A stretch of DNA of 36,116 nucleotides from Candidatus Adlerbacteria bacterium. GTDB taxonomy: Bacteria; Patescibacteriota; Minisyncoccia; Phycocordibacterales; SBAW01. Positions 30,003 to 36,067 of the stretch are shown here, piece by piece. The notes under the pieces are model-generated. The model saw nothing but the letters and a program-made list of their open reading frames with translations. It had not been told where the DNA came from and ran no database searches. Location of the stretch: NCBI GenBank assembly GCA_903884345.1, contig CAISEE010000056.1:1-36116 (forward strand). Reading direction: 5' to 3'. Made by a program: the position numbers and the translations under genes. The number at the start of each line of letters is the position of its first letter. The stretch's first letter is position 1.

Positions 30003-30650
30003 TTAGTTCTTGTAGACCCAGATTTTTGCGGACATGCCGTTTCGCAGTTGCGAGTCGGCGATCGTGTCGAAGCGTACTTTGACGTCGAAGCTCTGCTGCT
30101 CGCGCTTGTCAGAGATGCTGAAGACGACGTCGCCGCTCTCGGCGGTGGGTGATACTTCGTCGACGGTGCCGACGAAGGTCTTCCCCCCGAACGCATCGAC
30201 GGTGAAGGCCGCGGGCTGGCCCGGCTTGATTGAAGTGAGACCCTTGTCTTCTTCGACTTCACCGACGACGCGAAGTTGCGCGGGGTCGATCATCTCGACG
30301 ACGGTTTCGCCCGGGTTCACGATTTTGCCAAGGTTGTCGTTGGTCGAGATGACGAGGCCACCGTCGATTGACTTGATGAGTTCGTTGCCGACCTGTGCCA
30401 CGACGGTGTTTGGAGGCACGACTTCGTTCGGCGAAACGAAGACCGAGCGAAGGACGCCGGGGACGGTGGGGCCCAAATCGACGGTGGGTGCCGAGACGTG
30501 CGCCTTCTCGATGTAGACGGTCTTTTGCGCGACCGCAAAGTACGCGGCGCCCGCGATTCCGCCACCTACGACGACCAAGAGGAAGGCCGCGGCGACGAGC
30601 ACGCGTCGGTCGAACGGTTTTTGCGTAGGTTGTGTGTGTTCGGTAGGCAT
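30003..30650 (-). CDS. Short HlyD/EmrA-type efflux adaptor
   Basis: 215 residues. A membrane anchor lies at about 17-40 (VLVAAAFLLVVVGGGIAGAAYFAV). The lipoyl-like and beta-barrel parts are present (VSAPTVDLGPTVPGVLRSVFVSPNEVVPPNTVVAQVG, then VVEMIDPAQLRVVGEVEEDK). The alpha-helical hairpin that normally joins the two lipoyl halves is missing or reduced to a few residues, so it is a minimal adaptor. It starts 1 nt after the stop of the longer adaptor and precedes the MFS gene, so all three should be co-translated. Confidence 0.8.
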   Translation of the reverse strand: MPTEHTQPTQKPFDRRVLVAAAFLLVVVGGGIAGAAYFAVAQKTVYIEKAHVSAPTVDLGPTVPGVLRSVFVSPNEVVPPNTVVAQVGNELIKSIDGGLVISTNDNLGKIVNPGETVVEMIDPAQLRVVGEVEEDKGLTSIKPGQPAAFTVDAFGGKTFVGTVDEVSPTAESGDVVFSISDKREQQSFDVKVRFDTIADSQLRNGMSAKIWVYKN

Positions 30651-30651
30651 A

Positions 30652-32052
30652 CTAGTTAGTTGGGTTGGTGATACTGATGGTTGCGTTGGCCGTTTGCCCT
30701 TGGGTGATGGCCGGGTCGTTGTGTGCAAACTGGAGCGTCACTTTGTAGGCAGGGATACCGTTTTGCATGGTGGGCGAGCGGTCGATGGTGACCACTGTCG
30801 CGGCGAATGTGCGAGCGCTGCCGTACGCGTCGAGCGTGACCGAGGCGCTGTTGCCCACAAGTAGTTTGGCGACGTCGATTTCGCTGACGAAGATCTCGAC
30901 TTGGAGCGCGCTCTCGGGTGTGAGCGACACGCCGACGGTGTTCGGTGCGACGATCTGCCCGGTCTTGACCGCGACACTCGAGACCGTGCCCGAGAAGGGT
31001 GCCACGATGACGGCGTTGGCAATTTGCGCGTTGACCGACTCGACCTGTGCCTCTGCGGCGCGAACTTGCGCCTGCTGGGCTTCAATATCTTGCGGGGCAG
31101 CGCCCGCGAGCGTTTGATTGAGCACGTCTTGTGCCGACTCAACCGCGAGTTTAGCCGAGGCAATCTGCTGCTGCGTCCCTTGGAGCGAGAGGATGAGTGC
31201 GTTGACGCTGGTGTTCAGGCCGCCGATCGAGGCTTGGGTGGCAGTGATGCTTGCCTGCGGGAAGGCGCCGGAGGGGACGGCGCTGGCGAGTGCCACGAGC
31301 AAATCGCCCGTGTACTGTCGCGTCATGACCAGCTCGTCGATTGCGTTTTGCAGCGCGGCATCCGCGGCGTCGGGCGAGCTCTGCGCCGAGAGTGCGGCGA
31401 CCTTCGTGCCCCAATCGGCCAACTTGCTGTTGAGCGTCACGCGGTCATTGGCGACGTTGATACCCGCCTGGCTGTTGCTCGTCTGAAAGAGAAGTGCCGG
31501 ATTGCTGGAGTTTGGCTGCGAGAAAAGCGTGTCGGTGGTGCTGCGAACCTGGTTGAACGCGTTTTGGTACGTGTTGGTGACTACATCCGGGACGTTAGCG
31601 TAGAGGTTATTGAGCGCGAGTTGTGCCTGCGCTACCGCCGTCTTTTTGACGCTGACATCCGTGTCGCGCGGGCCCGCCTGCATCCCGTCGAGTTTGGCCT
31701 GCGCTGCGGCGAGCGATGCTTCGGCCTGCGTCTTTTGTGCCGAGAGGCTGGCGAGGTCAAGCGACGCCAAGAGTTGCCCCGCGGCGACCGATTGCCCGAC
31801 CGCAACCGACACGCTGGCGACGCGACCACCGGCAGCGAAGGCCAGGTTCGGATTTTGAGCCGGGGTCACGACGCCGGTGCCGGTGACGGTAGCGGCGAGA
31901 GTCTGTTGGAGCGCCGACGCGGTGGTCGTTTTAGGGGCCTGCGAGGCGACGATGTAGTACGTCCCGCTGCCGACGCTAATGACTGCGACCGCGGCGAGCG
32001 ACGAGAGCACGATGGGGTGAGCGAGTATCTCTTTTTTGAAAAATGCCTTCAT
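30652..32052 (-). CDS. Long HlyD/RND-type efflux adaptor
   Basis: 466 residues with an N-terminal membrane anchor (about 13-35). The first lipoyl half is NLAFAAGGRVASVSVAVGQSVAAGQLLASLD. A long helical hairpin runs from about 105 to 335 (Ala/Gln-rich, e.g. SAQKTQAEASLAAAQAKLD and QAQVRAAEAQVESVNAQIANA). The second lipoyl half and barrel include VIVAPFSGTVSSVAVKTGQIV and LQVEIFVSEIDVAKL. It resembles MacA-type adaptors. The extra-long hairpin suggests it reaches through a thick envelope. It lies directly after the MarR gene (8-nt gap). Confidence 0.85.
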   Translation of the reverse strand: MKAFFKKEILAHPIVLSSLAAVAVISVGSGTYYIVASQAPKTTTASALQQTLAATVTGTGVVTPAQNPNLAFAAGGRVASVSVAVGQSVAAGQLLASLDLASLSAQKTQAEASLAAAQAKLDGMQAGPRDTDVSVKKTAVAQAQLALNNLYANVPDVVTNTYQNAFNQVRSTTDTLFSQPNSSNPALLFQTSNSQAGINVANDRVTLNSKLADWGTKVAALSAQSSPDAADAALQNAIDELVMTRQYTGDLLVALASAVPSGAFPQASITATQASIGGLNTSVNALILSLQGTQQQIASAKLAVESAQDVLNQTLAGAAPQDIEAQQAQVRAAEAQVESVNAQIANAVIVAPFSGTVSSVAVKTGQIVAPNTVGVSLTPESALQVEIFVSEIDVAKLLVGNSASVTLDAYGSARTFAATVVTIDRSPTMQNGIPAYKVTLQFAHNDPAITQGQTANATISITNPTN

Positions 32053-32060
32053 GAAGATGT

Positions 32061-32474
32061 TTATTTTTTCGTTATAAGAATCTTATCGAGCAGGGTATTG
32101 AACTGCGCACGCTCATTCGGCGAGAGTCCCGCCAAGAGTTCATCGATGATCTTTCGGCGACGCTCCATGTTGGTGCGGAGGATCTTTTTGCCGAGCGCCG
32201 TGGGCGCCAATCGCACGATGCGGCGGTCGCTTTGGTCGTGCTCGCGGGTGAGGTACCCCGGGGCCACGAGTTCGGCGATAAGCGCCGTGGCCGAGGGCGC
32301 CGTGATGCGGTGGTACTCGGCGACCTCTTGCATGGTGGGGCTTTTGGCCTCGACCACGAAGCGCAGGGTCTCAAGCTGCCCCAAGGGGAGCGAGCCGCCA
32401 AGCTCTGCGCGGCTGCGAATGAGCTTGCCGAGCGCGAACATGCGCACGAACGTGCTGTCGTCTTTGTGTGTCAT
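32061..32474 (-). CDS. MarR family transcriptional regulator
   Basis: 137 residues. The winged helix runs LPLGQLETLRFVVEAKSPTMQEVAEYHRITAPSATALIAELVAPGYLTREHDQSDRRIVRLAPTALGKKIL, with the typical wing DRR-V-L---G. It is the first gene of the efflux operon and should repress it, releasing DNA when an inducer binds. A TATACT box upstream (about 32501-32496 on the minus strand) is the likely -10 for the operon. I see no clear palindromic MarR operator. Confidence 0.9.
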   Translation of the reverse strand: MTHKDDSTFVRMFALGKLIRSRAELGGSLPLGQLETLRFVVEAKSPTMQEVAEYHRITAPSATALIAELVAPGYLTREHDQSDRRIVRLAPTALGKKILRTNMERRRKIIDELLAGLSPNERAQFNTLLDKILITKK

Positions 32475-32554
32475 ACTAATAGTTAGAGAGGCTAAGTATA
32501 TACCTGCGCCGCTTCGGCGTCAACGCCTGTGTATAACGGGTAGGGCATTGGGTG

Positions 32555-32560
32555 TACACT
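32555..32560 (+). promoter_or_regulatory. -10 box close to a start codon
   Basis: TACACT ends 9 nt before ATG 32570, giving a leader of 0-3 nt. Confidence 0.5.
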
Positions 32561-32569
32561 AGACGGTAT

Positions 32570-32782
32570 ATGAACGAACAGCTCGATCGCATCGAAGCGA
32601 AGCTCGCAGAACTTGAAACCCGGGTCGCGCTGACCTACGCCGCGGCCGAAAAGACACGAAAGATTCTCTGGTGGACGGGCGTCATCACCGTGGCGGCAAT
32701 CGCGATACCTGTGCTGCTTATTCCGCTGTTTCTCCCGGCATTTATGTCGTCGGTGAGCGGGTCCTTGCCGACCGGGGTGTAG
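32570..32782 (+). CDS. Small coiled-coil and membrane protein
   Basis: 70 residues. The first 30 (MNEQLDRIEAKLAELETRVALTYAAAEKTRK) form a coiled coil. ILWWTGVITVAAIAIPVLLIPLFLPAFM is one long or two short membrane segments. This layout is common in Parcubacteria and no function is known. The start ATG 32570 is preferred over upstream alternatives because it follows the -10 box TACACT. Confidence 0.65.
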   Translation: MNEQLDRIEAKLAELETRVALTYAAAEKTRKILWWTGVITVAAIAIPVLLIPLFLPAFMSSVSGSLPTGV

Positions 32783-32872
32783 CTATTGCGTTATAGGTAA
32801 AGATGTGGTAGGATTCGAGCGATTCGGTCCGATTCATCTTTATTTTAGGGCCGTACGATTAACCTTGAGCTT

Positions 32873-33772
32873 ATGACGAATTCACGCACGGTCGCCGTTT
32901 TGGTCGCCTCAGTCGCGCTCGCAGCCGCGCCTTTGTTCGCGTTTGCGCAGAGCACCCCGGTCTCTCAGGTCATGATTACGACGCAGCTCGCAAGCGGCGT
33001 ATCGGCGCCTGTAACGACGCCCGTCGTGACGGTCACGGCGACCCAGCCGTCGCTCTACGGCACGCCTAACGGCCAGTCGTCGACGCTCAATTTCACCTCC
33101 AATTTCGTAAACGACACGCGCACGGTCACCTTCGTGCCGGGTAGCTACGCGGTCACCGCATCGGCACCGGGCAACTACATGACGTACTCCACGGGCTGCG
33201 CCGGGTTTACACCGCTTCGCGGCACCGTCCAGAGCTGCGTCATCACGCTCACCAACACGCCGTCTGCGTCACCCACGACCTGCCCTGCGGGGATGGTCTG
33301 GTACGGCTCGAGCAACAGCTGCGGCATGCCGGTCACGACCTACTCGGGCCCCTTGGTCCAAAACCAGCTGACCTGCTCGCCGTCCTACCAGACGGTCCAG
33401 GCAGGACGCCCGGCGACCTTCTATGCTACGGGTGGCACGGGTGGGGCGGGCTACAACTGGACCACGGCTGATCGCACCTTCCTCAACGTCTCGCCGACCC
33501 TCTCGACTATTTTGCAGAACTCGGGCACGCAGACGGTCGTCGTCAGCAATGGCATCCAGACCGCCTCGTGCGTCGTCAACGTCAGCGGTATCGCCGGCAC
33601 GATGACGGGCTCGGGTGTGACGCCTGCGGTCATCTCGACCTTCATCCCTAAACTTCCGAACACCGGTTTTGAGCCGCACGACGCGGCAGCGATGACCTTC
33701 GCGGTCGTCCTTCTTATCAGCGCGGGAATCATGGCCTACCCATATGTCCGCCGAATTGTCGCAACGCTCTAA
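32873..33772 (+). CDS. LPNTG-anchored surface protein
   Basis: 299 residues. A signal peptide (VAVLVASVALAAAPLFAFAQS) is followed by a Thr/Ser/Pro/Val-rich exported domain with Cys in STGCAGF, QSCVIT, TTCPAGM, NSCGMP and LTCSPS. A C-terminal sorting signal LPNTGFEPHD (about 268-277), a hydrophobic segment (AMTFAVVLLISAGIMAYPYV) and RRIVATL follow. It should be cut and attached by the sortase encoded next. The middle (LTCSPSYQTVQAGRPATFYATGGTG) is an Ig-like fold pattern. Confidence 0.85.
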   Translation: MTNSRTVAVLVASVALAAAPLFAFAQSTPVSQVMITTQLASGVSAPVTTPVVTVTATQPSLYGTPNGQSSTLNFTSNFVNDTRTVTFVPGSYAVTASAPGNYMTYSTGCAGFTPLRGTVQSCVITLTNTPSASPTTCPAGMVWYGSSNSCGMPVTTYSGPLVQNQLTCSPSYQTVQAGRPATFYATGGTGGAGYNWTTADRTFLNVSPTLSTILQNSGTQTVVVSNGIQTASCVVNVSGIAGTMTGSGVTPAVISTFIPKLPNTGFEPHDAAAMTFAVVLLISAGIMAYPYVRRIVATL

Positions 33773-34433
33773 TACGGCCGTAGCGATACCGACCAGCACC
33801 ATGCCGAAGACTTCGCAAATGGTCTTCGCGGTCGTCGGTATTTTTGCGGTGCTCTACGGTGCCTTCGATGTGACCACACGCATCGCGGGGCTCGTTCGTA
33901 TGGGCGCGGATCCGGTCGAGGCGGCGCAGTCGACGGGCACCAACGCGTACTCGCTCATCCCACTCGTCGCGACGACCACACCGATTACGCCCGCGCACAT
34001 CAAAATCCCCGCGATCGGGGTTGATGCCACGGTCGAGTCGGTCGCCGAGAAGACAGACGGCTCGATGGCGACGCCGAAGGTATTTTCAAACGTCGGGTGG
34101 TACTCATTGGGTAGTCGCCCGGGCGAGGCGGGGAACGCGGTCATCGCGGGGCACGTCAACAATGCGCTCACGAAGGCGGGTGTCTTCGAGCACCTCTCCG
34201 ACCTCACAATGGGCGACTACATCAGCGTCTCGGATGCCTCGGGCAAAACGCTCCTCTACGTCGTTCGTGAAGTCGACACCTACCCGGCAGACCAGGCTCC
34301 GGCCTCGTCGATTTTCGCGACGGGAGGCACCAGCTCACAACTTGTTTTGATAACCTGCGATGGGACGTGGGACGCATCGGCGCACTCCTACACCAATCGT
34401 TTAGTGGTCTACGCGCGGCTCGCGGCACGCTAA
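33744..34433 (+). CDS. Sortase family transpeptidase (second of two)
   Basis: 229 residues from ATG 33744, which overlaps the substrate gene by 29 nt; ATG 33801 is the alternative. Membrane anchor at about 27-50, then catalytic AGHVNN (His) and LVLITCDG (Cys), followed by SYTNRLVVYARL (Arg). Class E/F-like, as with the first sortase, which it resembles around NVGWYSLGSRPGEAGNAVIAGHV. The overlap with the LPNTG gene shows translational coupling, so this enzyme should be dedicated to that substrate. Confidence 0.88.
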   Translation: MSAELSQRSNTAVAIPTSTMPKTSQMVFAVVGIFAVLYGAFDVTTRIAGLVRMGADPVEAAQSTGTNAYSLIPLVATTTPITPAHIKIPAIGVDATVESVAEKTDGSMATPKVFSNVGWYSLGSRPGEAGNAVIAGHVNNALTKAGVFEHLSDLTMGDYISVSDASGKTLLYVVREVDTYPADQAPASSIFATGGTSSQLVLITCDGTWDASAHSYTNRLVVYARLAAR

Positions 34434-34451
34434 ATGTGCATAATCAGCAAA

Positions 34452-34479
34452 TTGTCTTTTATGACCCATGTGCTATAAT
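34452..34479 (+). promoter_or_regulatory. Promoter of the RRM gene
   Basis: TTGTCT (34452-34457) and TATAAT (34474-34479), spacer 16 nt. It predicts a leader of about 100 nt, unlike most genes here. A second box TATACG (34574-34579) lies 6 nt before ATG 34586. Confidence 0.7.
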
Positions 34480-34547
34480 CGGGGCGTTCGAGTAAGTTCT
34501 CCATGTGCCCATTTGCGGTGTCAGGAGGGTCGCCTTACAAAGAACGG

Positions 34548-34560
34548 GGGTGTTACACCC
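34548..34560 (+). promoter_or_regulatory. Hairpin in the RRM leader
   Basis: GGGTGT and ACACCC pair around a single T, 26 nt before the start codon. A GGAGGG (34524-34529) in the leader has no start codon in range. Confidence 0.4.
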
Positions 34561-34585
34561 GATTAATTCATTGTATACGCACACT

Positions 34586-34846
34586 ATGGCACGCAAATTG
34601 TTCGTCGGCGGCCTTCCGTACCGCACCACGGGGGATGAGCTTCGCGACGCATTCGCAAAGGCTGGTGAAGTTGCAACAGCTTCGATCGTCACCGATCGCG
34701 AGACCGGTCGCTCACGCGGCTTTGGTTTCGTCGAGATGGCGGATGACGCTGGCGCCGACGCTGCTATTTCCATGTGGAATGGCAAGGAGTTCGGTGGCCG
34801 CATGCTCACTGTCTCTGACGCACGCCCGAAGTCTCCGCGCGAGTAA
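34586..34846 (+). CDS. Single RRM-domain RNA-binding protein
   Basis: 86 residues. RNP2 is KLFVGGLPY and RNP1 is RSRGFGFVEM, both complete; the intervening ELRDAFAKAGEVATASIVTDRETG is standard. Such bacterial RRM proteins resemble cyanobacterial Rbp proteins, which are often cold-inducible. It binds single-stranded RNA in the cytosol. ATG 34586 is the first start that gives a full RRM. The 5' leader is long and structured, which would fit autoregulation. Confidence 0.9.
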   Translation: MARKLFVGGLPYRTTGDELRDAFAKAGEVATASIVTDRETGRSRGFGFVEMADDAGADAAISMWNGKEFGGRMLTVSDARPKSPRE

Positions 34847-34863
34847 TCGCACAGAGGTTCGAC

Positions 34864-34899
34864 AAAAAATCCCTCAGCCTTCGGGTCGGGGGATTTTTT
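34864..34899 (+). terminator. Rho-independent terminator after the RRM gene
   Basis: AAAAAATCCC and GGGATTTTTT form the stem with an inner CCTTCGGG tetraloop-like region and a T6 tract. Confidence 0.9.
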
Positions 34900-34901
34900 G
34901 G

Positions 34902-34907
34902 TATGCT
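34902..34907 (+). promoter_or_regulatory. -10 box for a leaderless mutY transcript
   Basis: TATGCT ends 7 nt before ATG 34915 and overlaps the ATG at 34903, which is thus less likely to be the start. Confidence 0.6.
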
Positions 34908-34914
34908 GGGTGCG

Positions 34915-35826
34915 ATGCAACCGCACAAATGGGAACTCAAGCAATTGGTGCGCGACGTGATTGCGTATCACGAAACGCACGGCCGCGACCATTTGCCATG
35001 GCGCAAAACCCGCGACCCGTACCGCATCTTGGTCTCTGAGGTGATGCTTCAGCAGACCCAAGTCGACCGCGTAATCCCCAAGTACGAGGCGTTCACCGCG
35101 GCGTTCCCCGATGCGGCAACTCTTGCTCACGCGAGCTTTCCGCAGGTCTTGGCGCTTTGGAGCGGGCTTGGATACAATCGCCGTGCCAAATATTTGCATG
35201 AGGCGGCGAAGATGATTCGCTCCGCAAAAACACTTCGCGGAGGAGAGATAAACACGACCCCAACTCCTCCGCGAAGTGTTTTTTCTCCGCTCTTGAATCT
35301 TGAATTTCTTGAGTCTCTGCCCGGCGTCGGCACCTACACCGCGCGCGCCGTCATGACCTTTGCGTACGATAGCGATGAGGTCTTCATCGAAACGAACATC
35401 CGCACAATTTTCACGCATTACCTCTTTTGCGGAGGACTGTCCTCCGCAGACTCGGCGGCGCAGCGGGTCGGGGATGCAGAGCTGCTGCCGCTTGTTGCAG
35501 ACGCTCTGGCGCTCGCAAAGCAGGCCGGACTCTCGCCGCGGGAGTGGTACGGGGCGCTGATGGACTTTGGCTCGCACCTCAAACGCCAGGGTTTGCGCAT
35601 CAATAACCGAAGTGCGCACTACGCCAAGCAATCCACCTTCAAAGGCTCGGCTCGCCAACTGCGCGGCATGATCTTGCGCGAACTCCTCAAATCCGCAGCA
35701 ACGCCGAACGCACTCGAGAAGGCGACCGCGCGCCCGATTACAGAGGTCGAACATGAACTCGCTAAATTGGTGAAAGAAAACGTGCTCACAAAAATAGGTA
35801 AAAAGTACTCGATCGCCAACGCATAG
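34915..35826 (+). CDS. mutY: MutY-type adenine DNA glycosylase without an iron-sulfur cluster, carrying palindromic inserts
   Basis: 303 residues from ATG 34915. MutY motifs are VSEVMLQQTQVDRV, LWSGLGYNRRAKYLHEAA and the HhH LPGVGTYTARAV. It removes adenine opposite 8-oxoguanine. The usual four FeS-cluster cysteines after the HhH are absent; the region reads LMDFGSHLKRQGLRINNRSAHYAKQS, as in CPR relatives. The residue at the catalytic Asp position appears to be Glu (FIETNIR). Two palindromic elements lie in frame: a 58-bp one (35226-35283) encodes TLRGGEINTTPTPPRSVFSP just before the HhH, and a 21-bp one (35428-35448) encodes CGGLSSA. It lacks an obvious MutT-like C-terminal domain. Confidence 0.85.
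   Translation: MQPHKWELKQLVRDVIAYHETHGRDHLPWRKTRDPYRILVSEVMLQQTQVDRVIPKYEAFTAAFPDAATLAHASFPQVLALWSGLGYNRRAKYLHEAAKMIRSAKTLRGGEINTTPTPPRSVFSPLLNLEFLESLPGVGTYTARAVMTFAYDSDEVFIETNIRTIFTHYLFCGGLSSADSAAQRVGDAELLPLVADALALAKQAGLSPREWYGALMDFGSHLKRQGLRINNRSAHYAKQSTFKGSARQLRGMILRELLKSAATPNALEKATARPITEVEHELAKLVKENVLTKIGKKYSIANA
35226..35283. repeat. Perfect 20-bp inverted repeat inside mutY
   Basis: AAAAACACTTCGCGGAGGAG (35226-35245) is exactly complementary to 35264-35283, with an 18-nt loop. It is in frame and contains no stop codon. Its inner arms include CGGAGG/CCTCCG as in the small palindrome family. Confidence 0.95.
35428..35448. repeat. GGAGG-N5-CCTCC palindrome inside mutY
   Basis: TGCGGAGG and CCTCCGCA flank ACTGT. 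The 19-nt core is identical to that of the intergenic copy at 3665-3683. Confidence 0.95.
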
Positions 35827-35838
35827 GACGGACCTATG
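35822..35838. repeat. Related palindrome over the mutY stop codon
   Basis: CATAGG and CCTATG flank ACGGA, the same centre as the 24010-24026 copy, but with different arms. It includes the TAG stop (35824-35826). Confidence 0.6.
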
Positions 35839-35869
35839 TAAAAAATAACCCCGCCAACGTGGGCGGGGT
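35839..35869 (-). terminator. Terminator, best read on the minus strand
   Basis: ACCCCGCC (35848-35855) and GGCGGGGT (35862-35869) form an 8-bp stem. On the minus strand, TATTTTTT follows. It lies just past the stop of the small minus-strand ORF at 35879 and supports that gene. Confidence 0.75.
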
Positions 35870-35878
35870 CGAGTTTCA

Positions 35879-36067
35879 TCACGCTCGCGAGCGCTTCTTT
35901 TTTGGTAGCAAGCGTTTTCTTATCTGAATAGCTTTTCTTGATTTGCCATCCACCTGTACCCACGGGTCTGCGATGATATATTGGCGCCAGCCCTTACCCC
36001 GCGGCTTGCCGCGGGTTCCCTGTAGGAAAGTCTGAAAACCCTCGGTTTTCAGATATGATAGGCACAT
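35879..36067 (-). CDS. Small basic hypothetical protein, N-terminus uncertain
   Basis: About 62 residues from ATG 36067 (MCLSYLKTEGF). The last 40 residues (GKGWRQYIIADPWVQVDGKSRKAIQIRKRLLPKKKRSRA) are basic and look like a genuine conserved unit, and a good minus-strand terminator lies just beyond the stop. The first 20 codons run through the two hairpins upstream of the transposase (35998-36053), so the true N-terminus may have been replaced by the element or may start later with a non-ATG codon. I know no family. Confidence 0.4.
   Translation of the reverse strand: MCLSYLKTEGFQTFLQGTRGKPRGKGWRQYIIADPWVQVDGKSRKAIQIRKRLLPKKKRSRA
35998..36015. repeat. REP-like hairpin upstream of the transposase start
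   Basis: CCCGCGGC and GCCGCGGG form a perfect 8-bp stem around TT. Compare 105-127. Confidence 0.7.
36031..36053. repeat. Hairpin next to the transposase promoter
   Basis: TCTGAAAAC and GTTTTCAGA form a perfect 9-bp stem with a 5-nt loop, directly abutting the -10 box at 36054. It is a candidate left-end structure recognised by the transposase, or a regulatory hairpin. Confidence 0.65.
36054..36059 (+). promoter_or_regulatory. -10 box for a leaderless transposase transcript
   Basis: TATGAT ends 6 nt before ATG 36066. Confidence 0.65.

Noticed and set aside
30901-32562. A 553-codon plus-strand frame antisense to the long adaptor and MarR
   Set aside because: It is Arg/Asp/Gly-rich with no recognisable domain and spans two well-supported minus-strand genes and their gap.
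34459-35754. A 431-codon minus-strand frame over mutY and the RRM gene
   Set aside because: It crosses a strong terminator and two clear plus-strand genes and shows no domain.
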